Of a stretch of DNA of 64,000 nt, positions 21,988 through 33,442 are shown piece after piece. The notes beneath the pieces are model-generated. The model was not told the origin of the DNA, made no database searches, and saw only the letters and a list, made by a program, of their open reading frames with translations. Numbering within the stretch: position 1 is the stretch's first letter; each line of letters starts with the position of its first letter. This DNA is from Cliona cf. orientalis (Eukaryota; Porifera; Demospongiae; Clionaida; Clionaidae): contig OZ005703.1 of assembly GCA_963930775.1 (NCBI GenBank), positions 3,410,001-3,474,000 of the forward strand. Reading direction: 5' to 3'. The translations under genes were made by a program, and so were the position numbers.

Positions 21988-24900
21988 GATTAGTTGTTGA
22001 CTGGGATCCACCCCCCAATTCCGTTGAAAAGGGGGAGACATTCAATGTAACATATTGGGCAACAGCTCATGATGAATTCTTCCAAGACTACTCAACAACT
22101 GCTTATCCAAACAAAACGTAAATTATTGTGTTGTTATGCCATTATAAGTATACTATCGTTGTATCAAATTTTGTAGTGGAAGTGTTGTTCGGGATCTCTG
22201 CAAAAACACGACATGTCCTGACATTAATCCCAGCCCTGATAATTGCTGTGTCTGGCATGCCAATATTCACACATGCCATCCTGATATAGTTAATGTACGT
22301 ATTAAATCTGAAATATCAATAAGAAGATAATACATAATATTATGTTATAGGGAAGAGAAATTTGTGGACCTTGGGTTGGAAATGGTGGCCCTTTGTCAAC
22401 ACACACCGATGCTAAGTGGGGAAAACTTGAAGACAGATTTTTTGCCGAAAATGTGCGAATCAATTTTGAGGGAGAGAACTTCATCATAGCACACTTAAAA
22501 GTTGGAAATATTCACATAGCAATTGGACAAGAAATACTTGTTACTCCTAAAAAGAGTGAGGCTCTGAGAATTAATCCCACATACTCTATTCATTCTCTCT
22601 CCCTCTAGTTTGTGGAGATCGTCAGTGTAGTCTGGATATTGGTGAGACCTGTGAGAGTTGTGCAGTTGACTGTTGTCCACCGTCCGTTCTTGCTGGAGAG
22701 GCTGTTGGAATATCATTCGGTGTGATCATCTTCATTGGAATGTTTGTTGTCATCAGCATAATCTTGGTTGTCACTGCTGTAAGCCATGATTGCAGTGGTG
22801 TCAATAATTATTAATGATGTGTTTTGCTTTAGTGGCACTCTCTCAACAGACGTAAGCTATTTTATGATGAGACTTGGATTATTAATGGTGAGGATATTCA
22901 TCCAGGTGAGTTTCTAACTCCTTTTTTGTCACAGACATTTCATTCTTGATTATATTACATAGACAATGGAGTTAGAGGTAAGGCATTTCTTAAGGCACAC
23001 CATAAGCTCTGACATTATGATGCACTTCAATCACCATGGTAGGTCTGATGGGAAGTTTAGTGAGCATTAAGAACATGAGGGGAGAGACAGGAAGTAGTGG
23101 TGGGGCAGGGGAATCGACATCAACTACCATTAACTCCGTACAGAGACAACAGCTCTTCACACAAACGGGAGTCTAGTGAGAATGTTTTCTACAGTGCATA
23201 TGCATTGCATGACCACTATGTTATTGATTTGCATGATGCCACCATCCTATCATTTTAGTGGGGGTCGTGTTGTGGCCATCAAAAAGGTACCAAGAAATGA
23301 TCTTACTGTCAACCACACAGTGAGAAAAGAAGTTATGCAGATAAGGTGAACTCACTATGCCAATTATGGTAGTGTTCTGGCGCCCATGGGCGCTTAAACA
23401 TAACTCACAATCTTGGGCCTCATGGGCGCTTACGGGGGATCATAATTCCGTATGCTACATTGATTCCTTGAATTGCGGTACGTGGGCGCTTACGTACCTG
23501 GGAGTGGGCACTTGCTCGGGACACTATATGGTAGATCTTAAGCTGGGTTGCTATAATAATAATTATTATTATTATATTTGTGGACACACATAGGACATTA
23601 GATCATCCAAACTTGTGCAAATTTATTGGTGCCACATTCAGTGAGCCCGACAGCATTGCCTTGATTAGTGAATACTGCCCCAAGGGAAGCCTCAATGATG
23701 TGCTGCAGAATGAAGACATTCCACTCAATTGGGGCTTCAGATTCTCATTTGCTACTGATATTGCCAGGGCAATGTCATACATGCATTCAAAGAAGATTTA
23801 TCATGGGAGGCTGACCTCCTCCAATTGCACTATTGATGACAGATGGACAGTGAAGATTTGTGGTGCGTGAGTTTCTCCCACACATGCATCTGTCTGTTTT
23901 GTAAAGTTGCTCTTCATGGTTCACTCACTTTGAATAAATCAATACAAAACTCATTAACAAAACATCCTAACTGATATTCAGGCGTCTACTGTTTTTAAAG
24001 TCATAGTCCACCACTCAAAGATAGCATTACTATGACATTGCAATCATGGCAGCAAAAGTGACAAATAGAGTAGTGGCATATTGTGTTAGAGCAATAGCCA
24101 TAATCTTGTGATTGAGATTGCATTATGTCTGTAGAGGGCCCACCCACTATTTTACATTAATTCTGTCTGTCTGAATGCATTTTAAACAGCTATCACTGTC
24201 ACAAAACGTGAGTATGACGTGACCAAAGGAACAAGCTTAATATTAATTATCATATACTATTGACAACAAGCTACATGTACATTAATTACGTATACATTGT
24301 ATGGTATACCCTGATGGCTTGGGGCCAGTAGAGAAACTGCTACGCAACATGGGAAGGCCTGCATGCTGGGTACAAGACTATCAGCATAATTTTTACAATG
24401 GTAATTAACAACTTGGGTATTGATCTAATCACATGTAGACTATGGTTTGCCATCGTTTTATCAAACATCAAGAAGATCTTCATTTGCTTCACTATCTGAT
24501 ACCAGTGTTGATGATCATAGACGGCGTCAGTCAGCTATCCAAGTCTATCTGCCACCTGAAGTCAGAGGAATGTTAGATACTGAGCAACCTTCTCCAACCA
24601 CTGATGTTTATAGGTAAGCATTCATGATCAGTGGTATACAATGTTGCAGTTTTATGCATACATGTATACATTGAATATTTCTAGTTTTGCCATCATTTTG
24701 ATCGAGATAGCAACAAGAATGGATCCATTCAGTGTATGAATCTATTATGTAGTATATACATGTACAGTGTACTGGAATTATCACACCACATGCAGGATGA
24801 GTTCTCCTTAGACTCAACTTGGAAGCCGAAAATTAAGTTGAGTGACCTTACTGACGAAGATTGTCCATGTCCCCATGAATACATGGATGTGAGTTGATCT

Positions 24901-26780
24901 GATTGCTAGAGTAATTAGTGTCCACAATTTTATGTTTCGTACTATAACAATGATATTTATATTATCTCCTTGCAGTTGATATCAAGATGCTGGAGCTTCT
25001 TGCCCCACATAAGGCCTACATTTGACCTTATTAAGAAGAATCTCCACAGAATTAACCCCAGCAGGGAGAGTCCAGTTGATAATATGATGATAATGGTACA
25101 TAATATTGATATCCTAATGCTAGCTCTTCTATATTCATTCTCATTCTGCATGCAGATGGAGAGATATTCCAAACACTTGGAAGTTTTGGTTGCAGAGAGA
25201 ACTCAAGAGCTGATTGCTGAGCAAAACAAAACTACCAGTCTGTTATACAGTAAGCTGTAGTCCTGATTCACTATTAATTTATACTCCATGGTCGTTATTT
25301 CAATCCAACAGGTATGCTTCCACGTCAAGTAGCAGATGACCTGAAGCATGGGAAACCAGCTCCTGCCACACAATTCACATCAGCAACAATATTTTTCAGG
25401 TTTGAGGATTTGAATAATAACTGTGTCTATGATATTAATGTTGTAATAGTACACTGATTACAGTCACAATACATTACTCCCATAGGTAACAATACTGATT
25501 ACAGCTGTATAATTGTACTCTCACTCTGTAATCAGTACTCCTGCTTTAGCCTATATAGGACAATTCTATACTATTATCAATTAATCACACACTTTAATCC
25601 TTGTACAATTAGTGCAGCAACAGTACACTTACGTATGTGTACTTGTACAGCCAAATAGTACTCGCTGTCACTCATACTATTATACTGACTGTACTCATTA
25701 ATTATACTTTAAAGTGTGTGATTAATTATACTTATATTTTAATCATTAGTGATATTGTAGGATTCACAAGCTTGGCTAGCACCAGTACTCCACTACAAAT
25801 TGTTAAGCTACTTAATGAACTTTATTCCACATTTGATGACATTCTTGATCAGTTTGATGTCTACAAAGTGGAAACCATTGGTGATGCATGTAAGTTTCAT
25901 AGTCACGGCACACATTGTATCATGGAACCTCTCTATTATTGCATGCAGTATACCCTTGCATCAACCTGAAGCGTCCCAGTAGATAATACCATAATATTGA
26001 AGAAATGACATTCGATCCTTTACATATCGACACACTCACACCCTCAGATATGGTTGTTTCTGGAGTACCTGAGCCTAATGGCAACAGACATGCAGCAGAG
26101 ATTGCAAGCATGGCTCTAGCACTGATTGCAGCATGTGAAAAGTTCAAGATACCTCACCGCCAAAACACGAAGCTTGAAGTCAGAGCTGGAGTTCACTCAG
26201 GCCCTGTTTGTGCCGGAGTGGTGGGGCTAAAAATGCCACGCTACTGCCTATTTGGAGACACAGTCAACACTGCCTCTAGAATGGAGACCACAAGCAAAGG
26301 TTGGTTAATCCATACTGGACAACTGCACTGCACTAATTGAATTAGTATGTGAATGTACATTAATTATGATGTAGCTATGAAGATTCAGTGCAGTGAAGCA
26401 ACATACAATCTTCTGGATGAACTTGGTGGATTCAAACTAGAGTGCAGGGGAAATATAGACATCAAGGCAAGAAGCAGTTACACGAATTATTATTTCTGTC
26501 AAGTTTTACAGTGTAATCCGGATCCAACTCCTGATTTTTATGATAGGGTAAGGGCTCAATGAAGACGTGGTGGATTGTTGATCGTGACAAGGCAGTTACG
26601 GATGAGCTACTCTCTCCCAGGGACAAACCAAAGCTGTCATTGCCAGAGCTGGTAAAGGATGCCCCTGTGAGATCAACAAAAGGCACTGTAAAATTTACAG
26701 GAGTGTCGTCCGATGATTCATTTGAAGCTGATGGACATAACATGCTACTTCCTGGTTGTGTTATTGAGGAACTCAATTAA
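21988..26780 (+). CDS. Receptor guanylate cyclase with short Cys-rich ectodomain
   Basis: Single-pass membrane receptor making cGMP from GTP. Nineteen in-frame exons encode about 844 residues plus an uncertain N-terminus: 21988-22117, 22177-22294, 22351-22555, 22609-22778, 22833-22905, 22963-22977, 23043-23175, 23259-23345, 23594-23862, 24439-24613, 24685-24733, 24796-24888, 24976-25095, 25156-25249, 25312-25399, 25750-25889, 26048-26299, 26375-26466, 26547-26780. The ectodomain is only ~165 residues here and Cys-rich ([17 protein letters not shown]). One TM segment lies near 22690-22778. The kinase-homology domain follows (VVAIKK lysine, [15 protein letters not shown]), then a dimerisation coiled coil ([15 protein letters not shown]). 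The cyclase domain is intact: [21 protein letters not shown] and [17 protein letters not shown]. The Glu and Cys of the last two fit GTP specificity. Family ectodomains are usually ~400 residues with an ANF-receptor fold, which I do not see. Confidence 0.9.
22556..22608 (+). other. 53-bp intron in the guanylate cyclase gene
   Basis: GTGAGG...CCCTCTAG, with a strong pyrimidine tract. Removing it joins the ectodomain exon (ending AAG A) to the Cys-rich stalk and TM exon in frame; without removal the frame reads a stop at the acceptor TAG. Confidence 0.65.
22963..22977 (+). other. 15-nt microexon of the guanylate cyclase
   Basis: Between acceptor ...CATAG and donor GTAAGG lies ACAATGGAGTTAGAG. 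It supplies five codons (D-N-G-V-R with split ends) and keeps phase 1 between the juxtamembrane exon and the exon at 23043. Skipping it would also keep the frame. Confidence 0.55.
26467..26546 (+). other. GC-AG intron in the guanylate cyclase gene
   Basis: The exon ends ATCAAG and the intron begins GCAAGA, the usual GC-donor consensus, and ends TGATAG. Splicing joins NIDIK to [12 protein letters not shown], which restores the conserved end of the cyclase domain. No GT donor gives that join. Confidence 0.7.
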
Positions 26781-27423
26781 TATTAATTTAATGTTGTATG
26801 TGCTTCATTTTTTTACATCATTCATAACATAATAAGCTATAATATTATACAGTAATCAGTGCAGTATCTGTAGTGCAATGCAATGGTATATATGACACTG
26901 GGATTGAGCCAATAATTGCATGGGGTTTGGAGACGTACAGTACTAGTGGTGGTGGAATTAACGTAATACTATTATACAAGTCAGTTATGCTGTATGGATC
27001 GGATGTAATGGCATCGCGAAAATTTGGGTGCCGTTTATGCCACTTGACCCCATGGATCTAATGTTGTTGCAAATTATAGTAAGTATGAATCCACATATTC
27101 CAGCAAAACTAATGTTTATCGTAACTACATGGGCTACAAAAGTATTCATCTTTGGCTGACAGAGCAAAGTTTCGCTAAAATTTCTGCGTTGGTAAAATTT
27201 CGCGGAGTATTACAGAATACGAGCACAGCTGACTCAGCAAGCAAGGTGTTTGCTGTATCGCAGCCGAGATTTAGTATTATTATTATCACAAAAGACTGTC
27301 TGACAGGTGTGTACATGTTTAATATATATGGTTGTATGTAGCCCTATCTGGCTCTATTAACCATGTAGGATCCCGACTTGTAACATTATTATCTGCCTCC
27401 TTCTCTGGCAGGAGACTTGGACT
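26781..27423. other. Intergenic spacer, cyclase to ANK-Roc-COR gene
   Basis: No gene is supported. A splice-acceptor-like TTCTCTGGCAG at 27402-27412 sits just before the next gene's ATG and suggests a 5' UTR intron of that gene. Confidence 0.4.
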
Positions 27424-30400
27424 ATGAATGATTCAGCAATGACTGAACTAAGGTACAAAAGATTGGCACTGAACATTCGAAAGTCTGAGCTTGAATTCCA
27501 TTATGGATGTCACAATTTTGTACATTAACTACAGTGATGATCAACCTTCCCGGGTGTCAGAGACTGAACTTAGTGTGGAATCGACTGAAGATGGCTCCAG
27601 TGACAAAACCTCAAGGTTGTTGGAAACACTTAAGACGGGCAATTTGGAGAGCGCACTGCAAGTGGTATCCGAGTTAGCAAATCATCCCATTACAGTTGGT
27701 CTCAGTCAGTTTACTCCATTACACTATGCTTGTGAGCACGGCCGTCTAGATATAATAGAGAAGTTAGTTAGCCAGGATGGATTTGACCTTCTTCATCATT
27801 CAACTTCTCTACTCCAACTGGCCGTGGAGAAAGGACATGTAAATATTGTTGCATTCCTTCTCGACCAAGGTGCTAAACCATTTCTCAAAGCAGGTGTCAC
27901 TAATTCACTTCATATAGCCACTAATCAAGGCAACCTTGAAATCGTCAAGCTTCTTGTGGAGTCTAATATTCACAGGTCATCTGTAGGGGACGAGGAAGGT
28001 AACACTCCCCTACACCATGCTGCCCTTCATGGCCAGCTCTCATTAGCTGTATATCTTAGTAATGTAGCTAATCATCCCGTTGCACAGAAGAATAAGAAAG
28101 GGGAAACCCCTCTTCATTTAGCAGCTAAGCATGGTCATTTCACATTGCTTAAATTCTTTGTAGATGAAAAAGGGTGTGATCCAACTGCTTCATGTGGCAA
28201 GGTTGGCTGCACTCCTTTGCACTTAGCATGCAAGTGTGGCAGCCTGGACATAGTGAAGTATCTTGCAATGGAAAAGAGCTGCAATCTTGAGTGCAAAACA
28301 TACTCCCCTAGAAAAAGAAGGAAAGTAAGTGTAATTACTGGAAGGACACCACTGCACTATGCTAGTTACAGTGGCCATGTAGATATTGTTTCTTACATGG
28401 TCATTGATCAGTCTTGCAACTCCCTGTGTGCTGATGATCTGGGCTTTACTCCGCTACACCTTGCTTGCCAGGAAGGACATCTTGAATTGGTTCAATTTTT
28501 TGTAGAGCACACACGTAGCATTGATGTTAGCAGCCTTACGACGGCAGATGGAAAATCGCCCCTGCATTTAGCTGCTCTAAGTGGGAAGCTGGAGATAATC
28601 AAACTGCTTTCTAGCTTAGACGACTCTTCCCATCAGAGGGTAGATAGTGAAGGTCGAACTGTGTTGCACTATGCCGCTAGAAATGGCTGCACAGATATAG
28701 TAGAGTTTCTTGTCAGTGAGAAGGGCAGTAATCCTAATCAGCCTGATCAAGCTGGCACTACCCCCTTGCACCTAGCAGCACAGCATGGGAAAACAGACAC
28801 AGTGAAGTGTTTGCTTGGCACCGCTCACTGTAACCCCAGCCCCCTGGATGAGAATGGATACACCCCTGTTCATTTAGCTGCCAATAAGGGTCAGCTAGAC
28901 ACTGTTCAACTTCTTGTCAAAGAAAAGCACTGTAGTGTAATGTTGCGAGACAAAAATGGACGTACACCTCTTCACCACGCTTGCCAATCAGGTCATGAGG
29001 GTGTTGTCAGATTTTTAGCTGGTCATCCTGAGTGTGACCCAAATTGCCAAGATAAGAGTTTGAAGGCCACTCCACTTCACCTTGCTACTAGCTTTGGTCA
29101 TACTGAAATTGTTCGCTATCTTATTGAAGAGTATGGCTGTAGCCCAATGTGTACTGACAAGTTTAATTCCACGCTAGTACACCGAGCCTCTGCCAGTGGT
29201 CAACTGAAGGTTATGCAGTACCTCGTGAGAGAAAAGCTGTGCAATATTCTCATAAAGAATAAGTTTGGAAATACACCACTTCATCTTGCATGCCAAAAGG
29301 GGCAGGTAGAAATGATAGAATTTCTTCTGTCTTTGTCTACAGAGAATATTCTTTGGAGAAACCAAGTTGGGCGGATGCCGTTAGATCTTGCTGAGGGCAC
29401 TGAAATTCTCAGCTTATTCTTGAAGCATGGAATAGATCCATCCAAAGGGTCTATCGCAGTACGCTACCCTTATTTGAAGCATTGGAATTTCGTGCAGCCC
29501 ATGGTGCGTATCTTTCTCCTTGGTGATCCATTATCAGGAAAGTCAACGCTGGTGAAAACCATTCAAGCTGGTGGCTTTCTGACCGAGTGGATGGTCAGTC
29601 GCTTCCATCCTCGGATTGTCACCACTGATGGCAAGGGTATTGGCATACACCCCACCATGATTGATAGCCGGCACTTTGGAAAGGTTGTGCTGTATGACTT
29701 TGCTGGAAACCCTAGTTTCTATGCTGGTCACTCTGCTGTCCTCAACCATGCTGTCCAACACTCAGCCTCCCTGTTTCTGGTGTTTGTTGATCTTCGAAAG
29801 AACTCGATTGAGATGGAGAAGTCAGTAGCATACTGGTGTGCGTTTATTAATTCCTCACTTACAGAGAGAGAGTCTACACTTCAGCTGATCATTGTTGGCA
29901 CTCACGAAGATGAGCTCTCAAAAGAAGACTACAGACACAAGCCAGCTATTCTTGAAAAGATTACATCGTCAGCCGTTGGTGGCATCGAGTTTTGCAGGTA
30001 TGTGACAGTCAATTGTCACAAAGCAGCTTCTCTAAGCAAGCTTCGACAATTTTTATCTATGAGATGTGATAGTATTCGATCGCTGTACAAACCTAACCAC
30101 AAGACAAGCCTGGCACGATCTTTTATTCAACACAAATTTCAGGGTTCAATCGTCATTGAAATTCGAGAACTTTTGGAATTCATTTCGCACACTGATATTC
30201 CTGACATCAAATCACCTGAGTGTCTCGTCCAGGCCGTCATGGACCTTCACTCTCGAGGGTACATACTACTCCTTCCAGATGAGCAATCCAAGGAGAACTC
30301 ATGGATTATTCACAACCAAGAAGCTATTCTGTCTACTGTTCATAGCTTTCAGAAGCAAGTCTCACTCACCAACAGTCTCGGGATGGTACCCATTTCTCAG

Positions 30401-31715
30401 CTTGAGAAATCACTTGGTCTCATTGGTTTCAACCTTGCTCTGATAGTTCGCTACTTTATTCTGATGCAATTTTGTGTCAGAATATCAAATCGGAAGATAT
30501 TTCACTCCCTAGTTGGATTCCATCCCCCTCACCCGCTTGAAGATTACCTTTTCTTCCCTCATCTTGTCCAGCAAGAACCTCCCACAGATCTCTGGAAAAT
30601 TGGCCCATCTTGGCTTCACAAGTTTGGTTGGTGTATGCAGTGTGTTGTCCCTCAACAGTTTCTTGGTCCACGGTATCAGCAAGTTTTGTTTTTGCAACTT
30701 CTTGCTACCTTTCCTTTCAACACTGATCCAAATTCACCCTTTGTTCCGAGAAAAGTGACATGTTCTATTTGGAAGGAGGGGGTGTCGTGGACTGATTCTA
30801 GAGGAATAGAAGTGGTAGTAGAACTAGTTCAGAACACGCAAGCTATTGTCTTTCTGATGCAGTGTCAAGAAGGTTCAGTCCACCCTACAGAGTTTGTCCT
30901 ATATCGGTCTTATGCAATCAATTTGATTCGTTCAGTCCATAAGGAGATATGCCCACGAGTTGTCTGCTCTGAGTATGTGCTTCATATGGATGTTCTTGCT
31001 TCTGGCTACCCTATTATCAAGCACAATAGCAGTGCGGATGTAATTCCACTTCCTGCTTTCAGCCTCCCGTACATAGCCAAATGTCTCACACATCCCAGAA
31101 ATGAGAAAATTGATTCTGATCATCTTCTGTTTGGTTCAGATACCACCTCAAATACATCTTCAAGCTCAGTATCTCTTCAGAATCTTTTTGTTTTTGAATT
31201 GTACCTTGGTCTTTCTGCATCCCTCCTAGACTTACTTTTTTGTCAGGAGCAGAAAGAGGTCACAGTGTCCGATGAGTTTGTGAATAGCTTCACTGAAGAA
31301 CTTGCTGGCGTTGAGTTTGGTGTTGATAATTTGGCAAGAGTACTACATATTCAAGTAAACTCTGTGCAGAATCAAAACACAATAGATGAATACAAACAAA
31401 TACTTACAAAATGGAGAATTAGGAATAATCCAGGAACTTTTGCTCGTCTCCACCATGCCTTGGACCAGTACAGCATCTTCTCTGGAACCAATCCCATTGT
31501 AAGTGCTCACATAATATTATTATAAATGATGTTCAAGAGGGACAGAGTGAGGGAGAGAGAGGAGGTGGAATGGAATTTAAGCTGATTTTATGACCTATGA
31601 TCCATACTTATTTCAGATCATGTATTCTGATTCGGAAGACACAGTGTTGTCCAGTGGCCCTGGGAGTGAGGATGCATGTACAATTGGAGACAAATGCAAG
31701 GAACCTCGTGACTGA
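27424..31715 (+). CDS. Ankyrin-repeat Roc-COR GTPase with C-terminal death domain
   Basis: Intracellular ROCO-family GTPase with scaffold repeats. My model has three exons (27424-27452, 27535-31498, 31617-31715) and 1363 residues. The 82-bp first intron joins MNDSAMTELS to DDQPSRV in frame, which I prefer to the in-exon ATG at 27503. Residues ~65-635 hold about 17 ankyrin repeats (TPLHLAA, GHxDIVxxL). A Roc-type GTPase follows at ~668-830: P-loop GDPLSGKST, switch DFAGNPSF, and THED in place of NKxD, as usual in Roc domains. A COR-like winged-helix region lies at ~850-1100. The last ~80 residues before the tail (~1255-1331) look like a death domain. The order ANK-Roc-COR-Death is that of DAPK1 without its kinase. 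Likely roles are in stress, death or immune signalling, but this is inference. The short last exon gives an acidic, Ser-rich tail. Confidence 0.85.
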
Positions 31716-31925
31716 CTATCAAGTACAATGTACATGGCATTGTATATTACTATACTATATTGGTGTGGTGTTGATATTGTCATTGTTAGATCATAACAAT
31801 TTAATTGTGGATTAAGGTAGTAAAATTGTTGTTAGTGCACTACCATAATATCCTGAGGCAAATATCCTCATTCTTGTGAGCATCCATGTCATAGTAATAT
31901 TATTGCCATAAAGTATTATGCACTA

Positions 31926-32102
31926 CCTTAGGGACACTTGTTTGCGGGTAATAACTTTAGCAATTTGCCCAATTTTTGCCAAAAATTATACCCACAAATA
32001 TAAAAATTCAAAATTTTTAGAATGTTGTTATATTTAAAAACTCGCTAAAATGAGTACCTGCTAAACGCACTATCCAAAATCTGCTAAAATTTACATTTAA
32101 GG
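31926..32102. repeat. Degenerate TA-flanked element, CCTTAGGG end
   Basis: The left end CCTTAGGGACACTTGTTTGCGGG resembles the CCTTAGGGTGAC family at 13899 and 38679. The right end (ATTTAAGG then TA) matches only partly, so I treat it as a decayed copy. Confidence 0.35.
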
Positions 32103-32114
32103 TAGTTTTATTAA

Positions 32115-32433
32115 GGGGATCTCCCTGTCAGTTTTTTTCTCCAACACCAGAAATGGACGTTTTACGATATTTTGGTGTTTAGGATATCCATATCTCAGCT
32201 TCTACACCACCTACAGACGTGAAACTTGCACCAAAGTGTCTATTTTCCAAGTACTATGATGACATTGAATTTTCATTTAGGGGGTACAGGAAAAAATCTG
32301 AAAAAAAATTTACCCCACTTATTTTGAAAAGGTGTTCTTTAGGAAGAACTCATTGAGAGGATTACTATAGTATATTTTTCCCTATGGTGTTGGAGAAAAA
32401 AATATCTGCAAATTTTCTGACAGGGAGACCCCC
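32115..32433. mobile_element. 319-bp TTAA-flanked MITE (piggyBac-like)
   Basis: TTAA lies on both sides (32111-32114, 32434-32437). The ends GGGGATCTCCCTGTCAG and CTGACAGGGAGACCCCC are complementary with one mismatch. Subterminal blocks CTCCAACACCA and TGGTGTTGGAG also pair. TTAA duplication is the hallmark of piggyBac transposons. No transposase is present, so this is a non-autonomous derivative. Confidence 0.7.
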
Positions 32434-33442
32434 TTAATGTGTGTCCGACACCGGTCACACAAATGTAATGTTCTATCGTACCATTACAGTGCATGAACTG
32501 CTAGAGTGCATGAATATTAATTGCTTAATAAATTTTTCAAGAGCTCTATTTTATATAATAGCATCATCCTCATCATTATATTATTGAAAGCTGGTATATA
32601 GGGGCTATCATGAACTATCAATCATTTTAGTTAGCTTTCTGTAGCAGAAACAATCAGTATATTTCGGACTATCATGAACGTATCCAAAAATATGAATAGG
32701 TTTTTGTCATGTTTTCATGGCCATTGTAAAGCCTTAGTGCCGGTTCACACACCATCAGCGAACACAAAAAAGAGTTGGTGAAGTGCTAGACTTGGAAGTA
32801 AAGATAGTAGCCCTTTCTCAGACTCGGTTACAGGAGGAATAGTAGCATTACAGCATATACATTTCTGTATGACTGTTTGGGTATTTTGAAAGTGAAAAAG
32901 CAGATAGATCTCTATGTAGCACTCTAAAAGCAGATGTCATAATTATCATAGTGTAGCCACTGTTTGCTTATGGACAAGTAGCACTCAGCAGGAAAAACAT
33001 CCTCTGCCCTCTAATGGTCATGCTATATATGTGCATTTATCCTGCATTAGTAAGTAATCTGTTGTCACTGTACCCACACACTATATCATTACCTGTTTTG
33101 GTTTCAACAAATTCTACATTGAAAGTATAAATTATGCAAGTCACTGTGTCTGGGATCATGATTGATCCCACTCACATGATATTATATGATAATATCAACT
33201 GTGTGGGAGCAAAGATAATTTCTACAGATGGTGTTTACATTGGTTCTATAGGAACATGCAAACTGTCCATTGACATTGTAGAGCCCCTGGCTATAAAAGG
33301 TAGGATCATTTTTGGCAATGCGCACAGCGGCATACGGCATACGGCGGCGCACACCATTCTCTATTGTCTACCTCACTTTAGTCAACCTCAGTTGTAAGTG
33401 TATATAAGCTACAGATTTTGCTTACAACAAAGAAACAAGTGA

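Larger units (their letters stand above)
31716..33442. other. Intergenic DNA with two inverted-repeat elements
   Basis: No gene is supported. It contains a TA-flanked degenerate element (31926-32102) and a TTAA-flanked element (32115-32433). The open frame 33134-33397 runs through AT-rich sequence and has no domain or signal peptide. Confidence 0.5.

Noticed and set aside
27491..27534. In-exon start for the ANK-Roc-COR gene
   Set aside because: The 27424 start with an 82-bp intron gives a smoother N-terminus and good splice sites; the 27503 ATG remains possible.
33134..33397. 87-codon plus-strand open frame before the vWA gene
   Set aside because: No signal peptide or domain, no good splice connection, and the vWA gene has its own signal-peptide exon at 33443.
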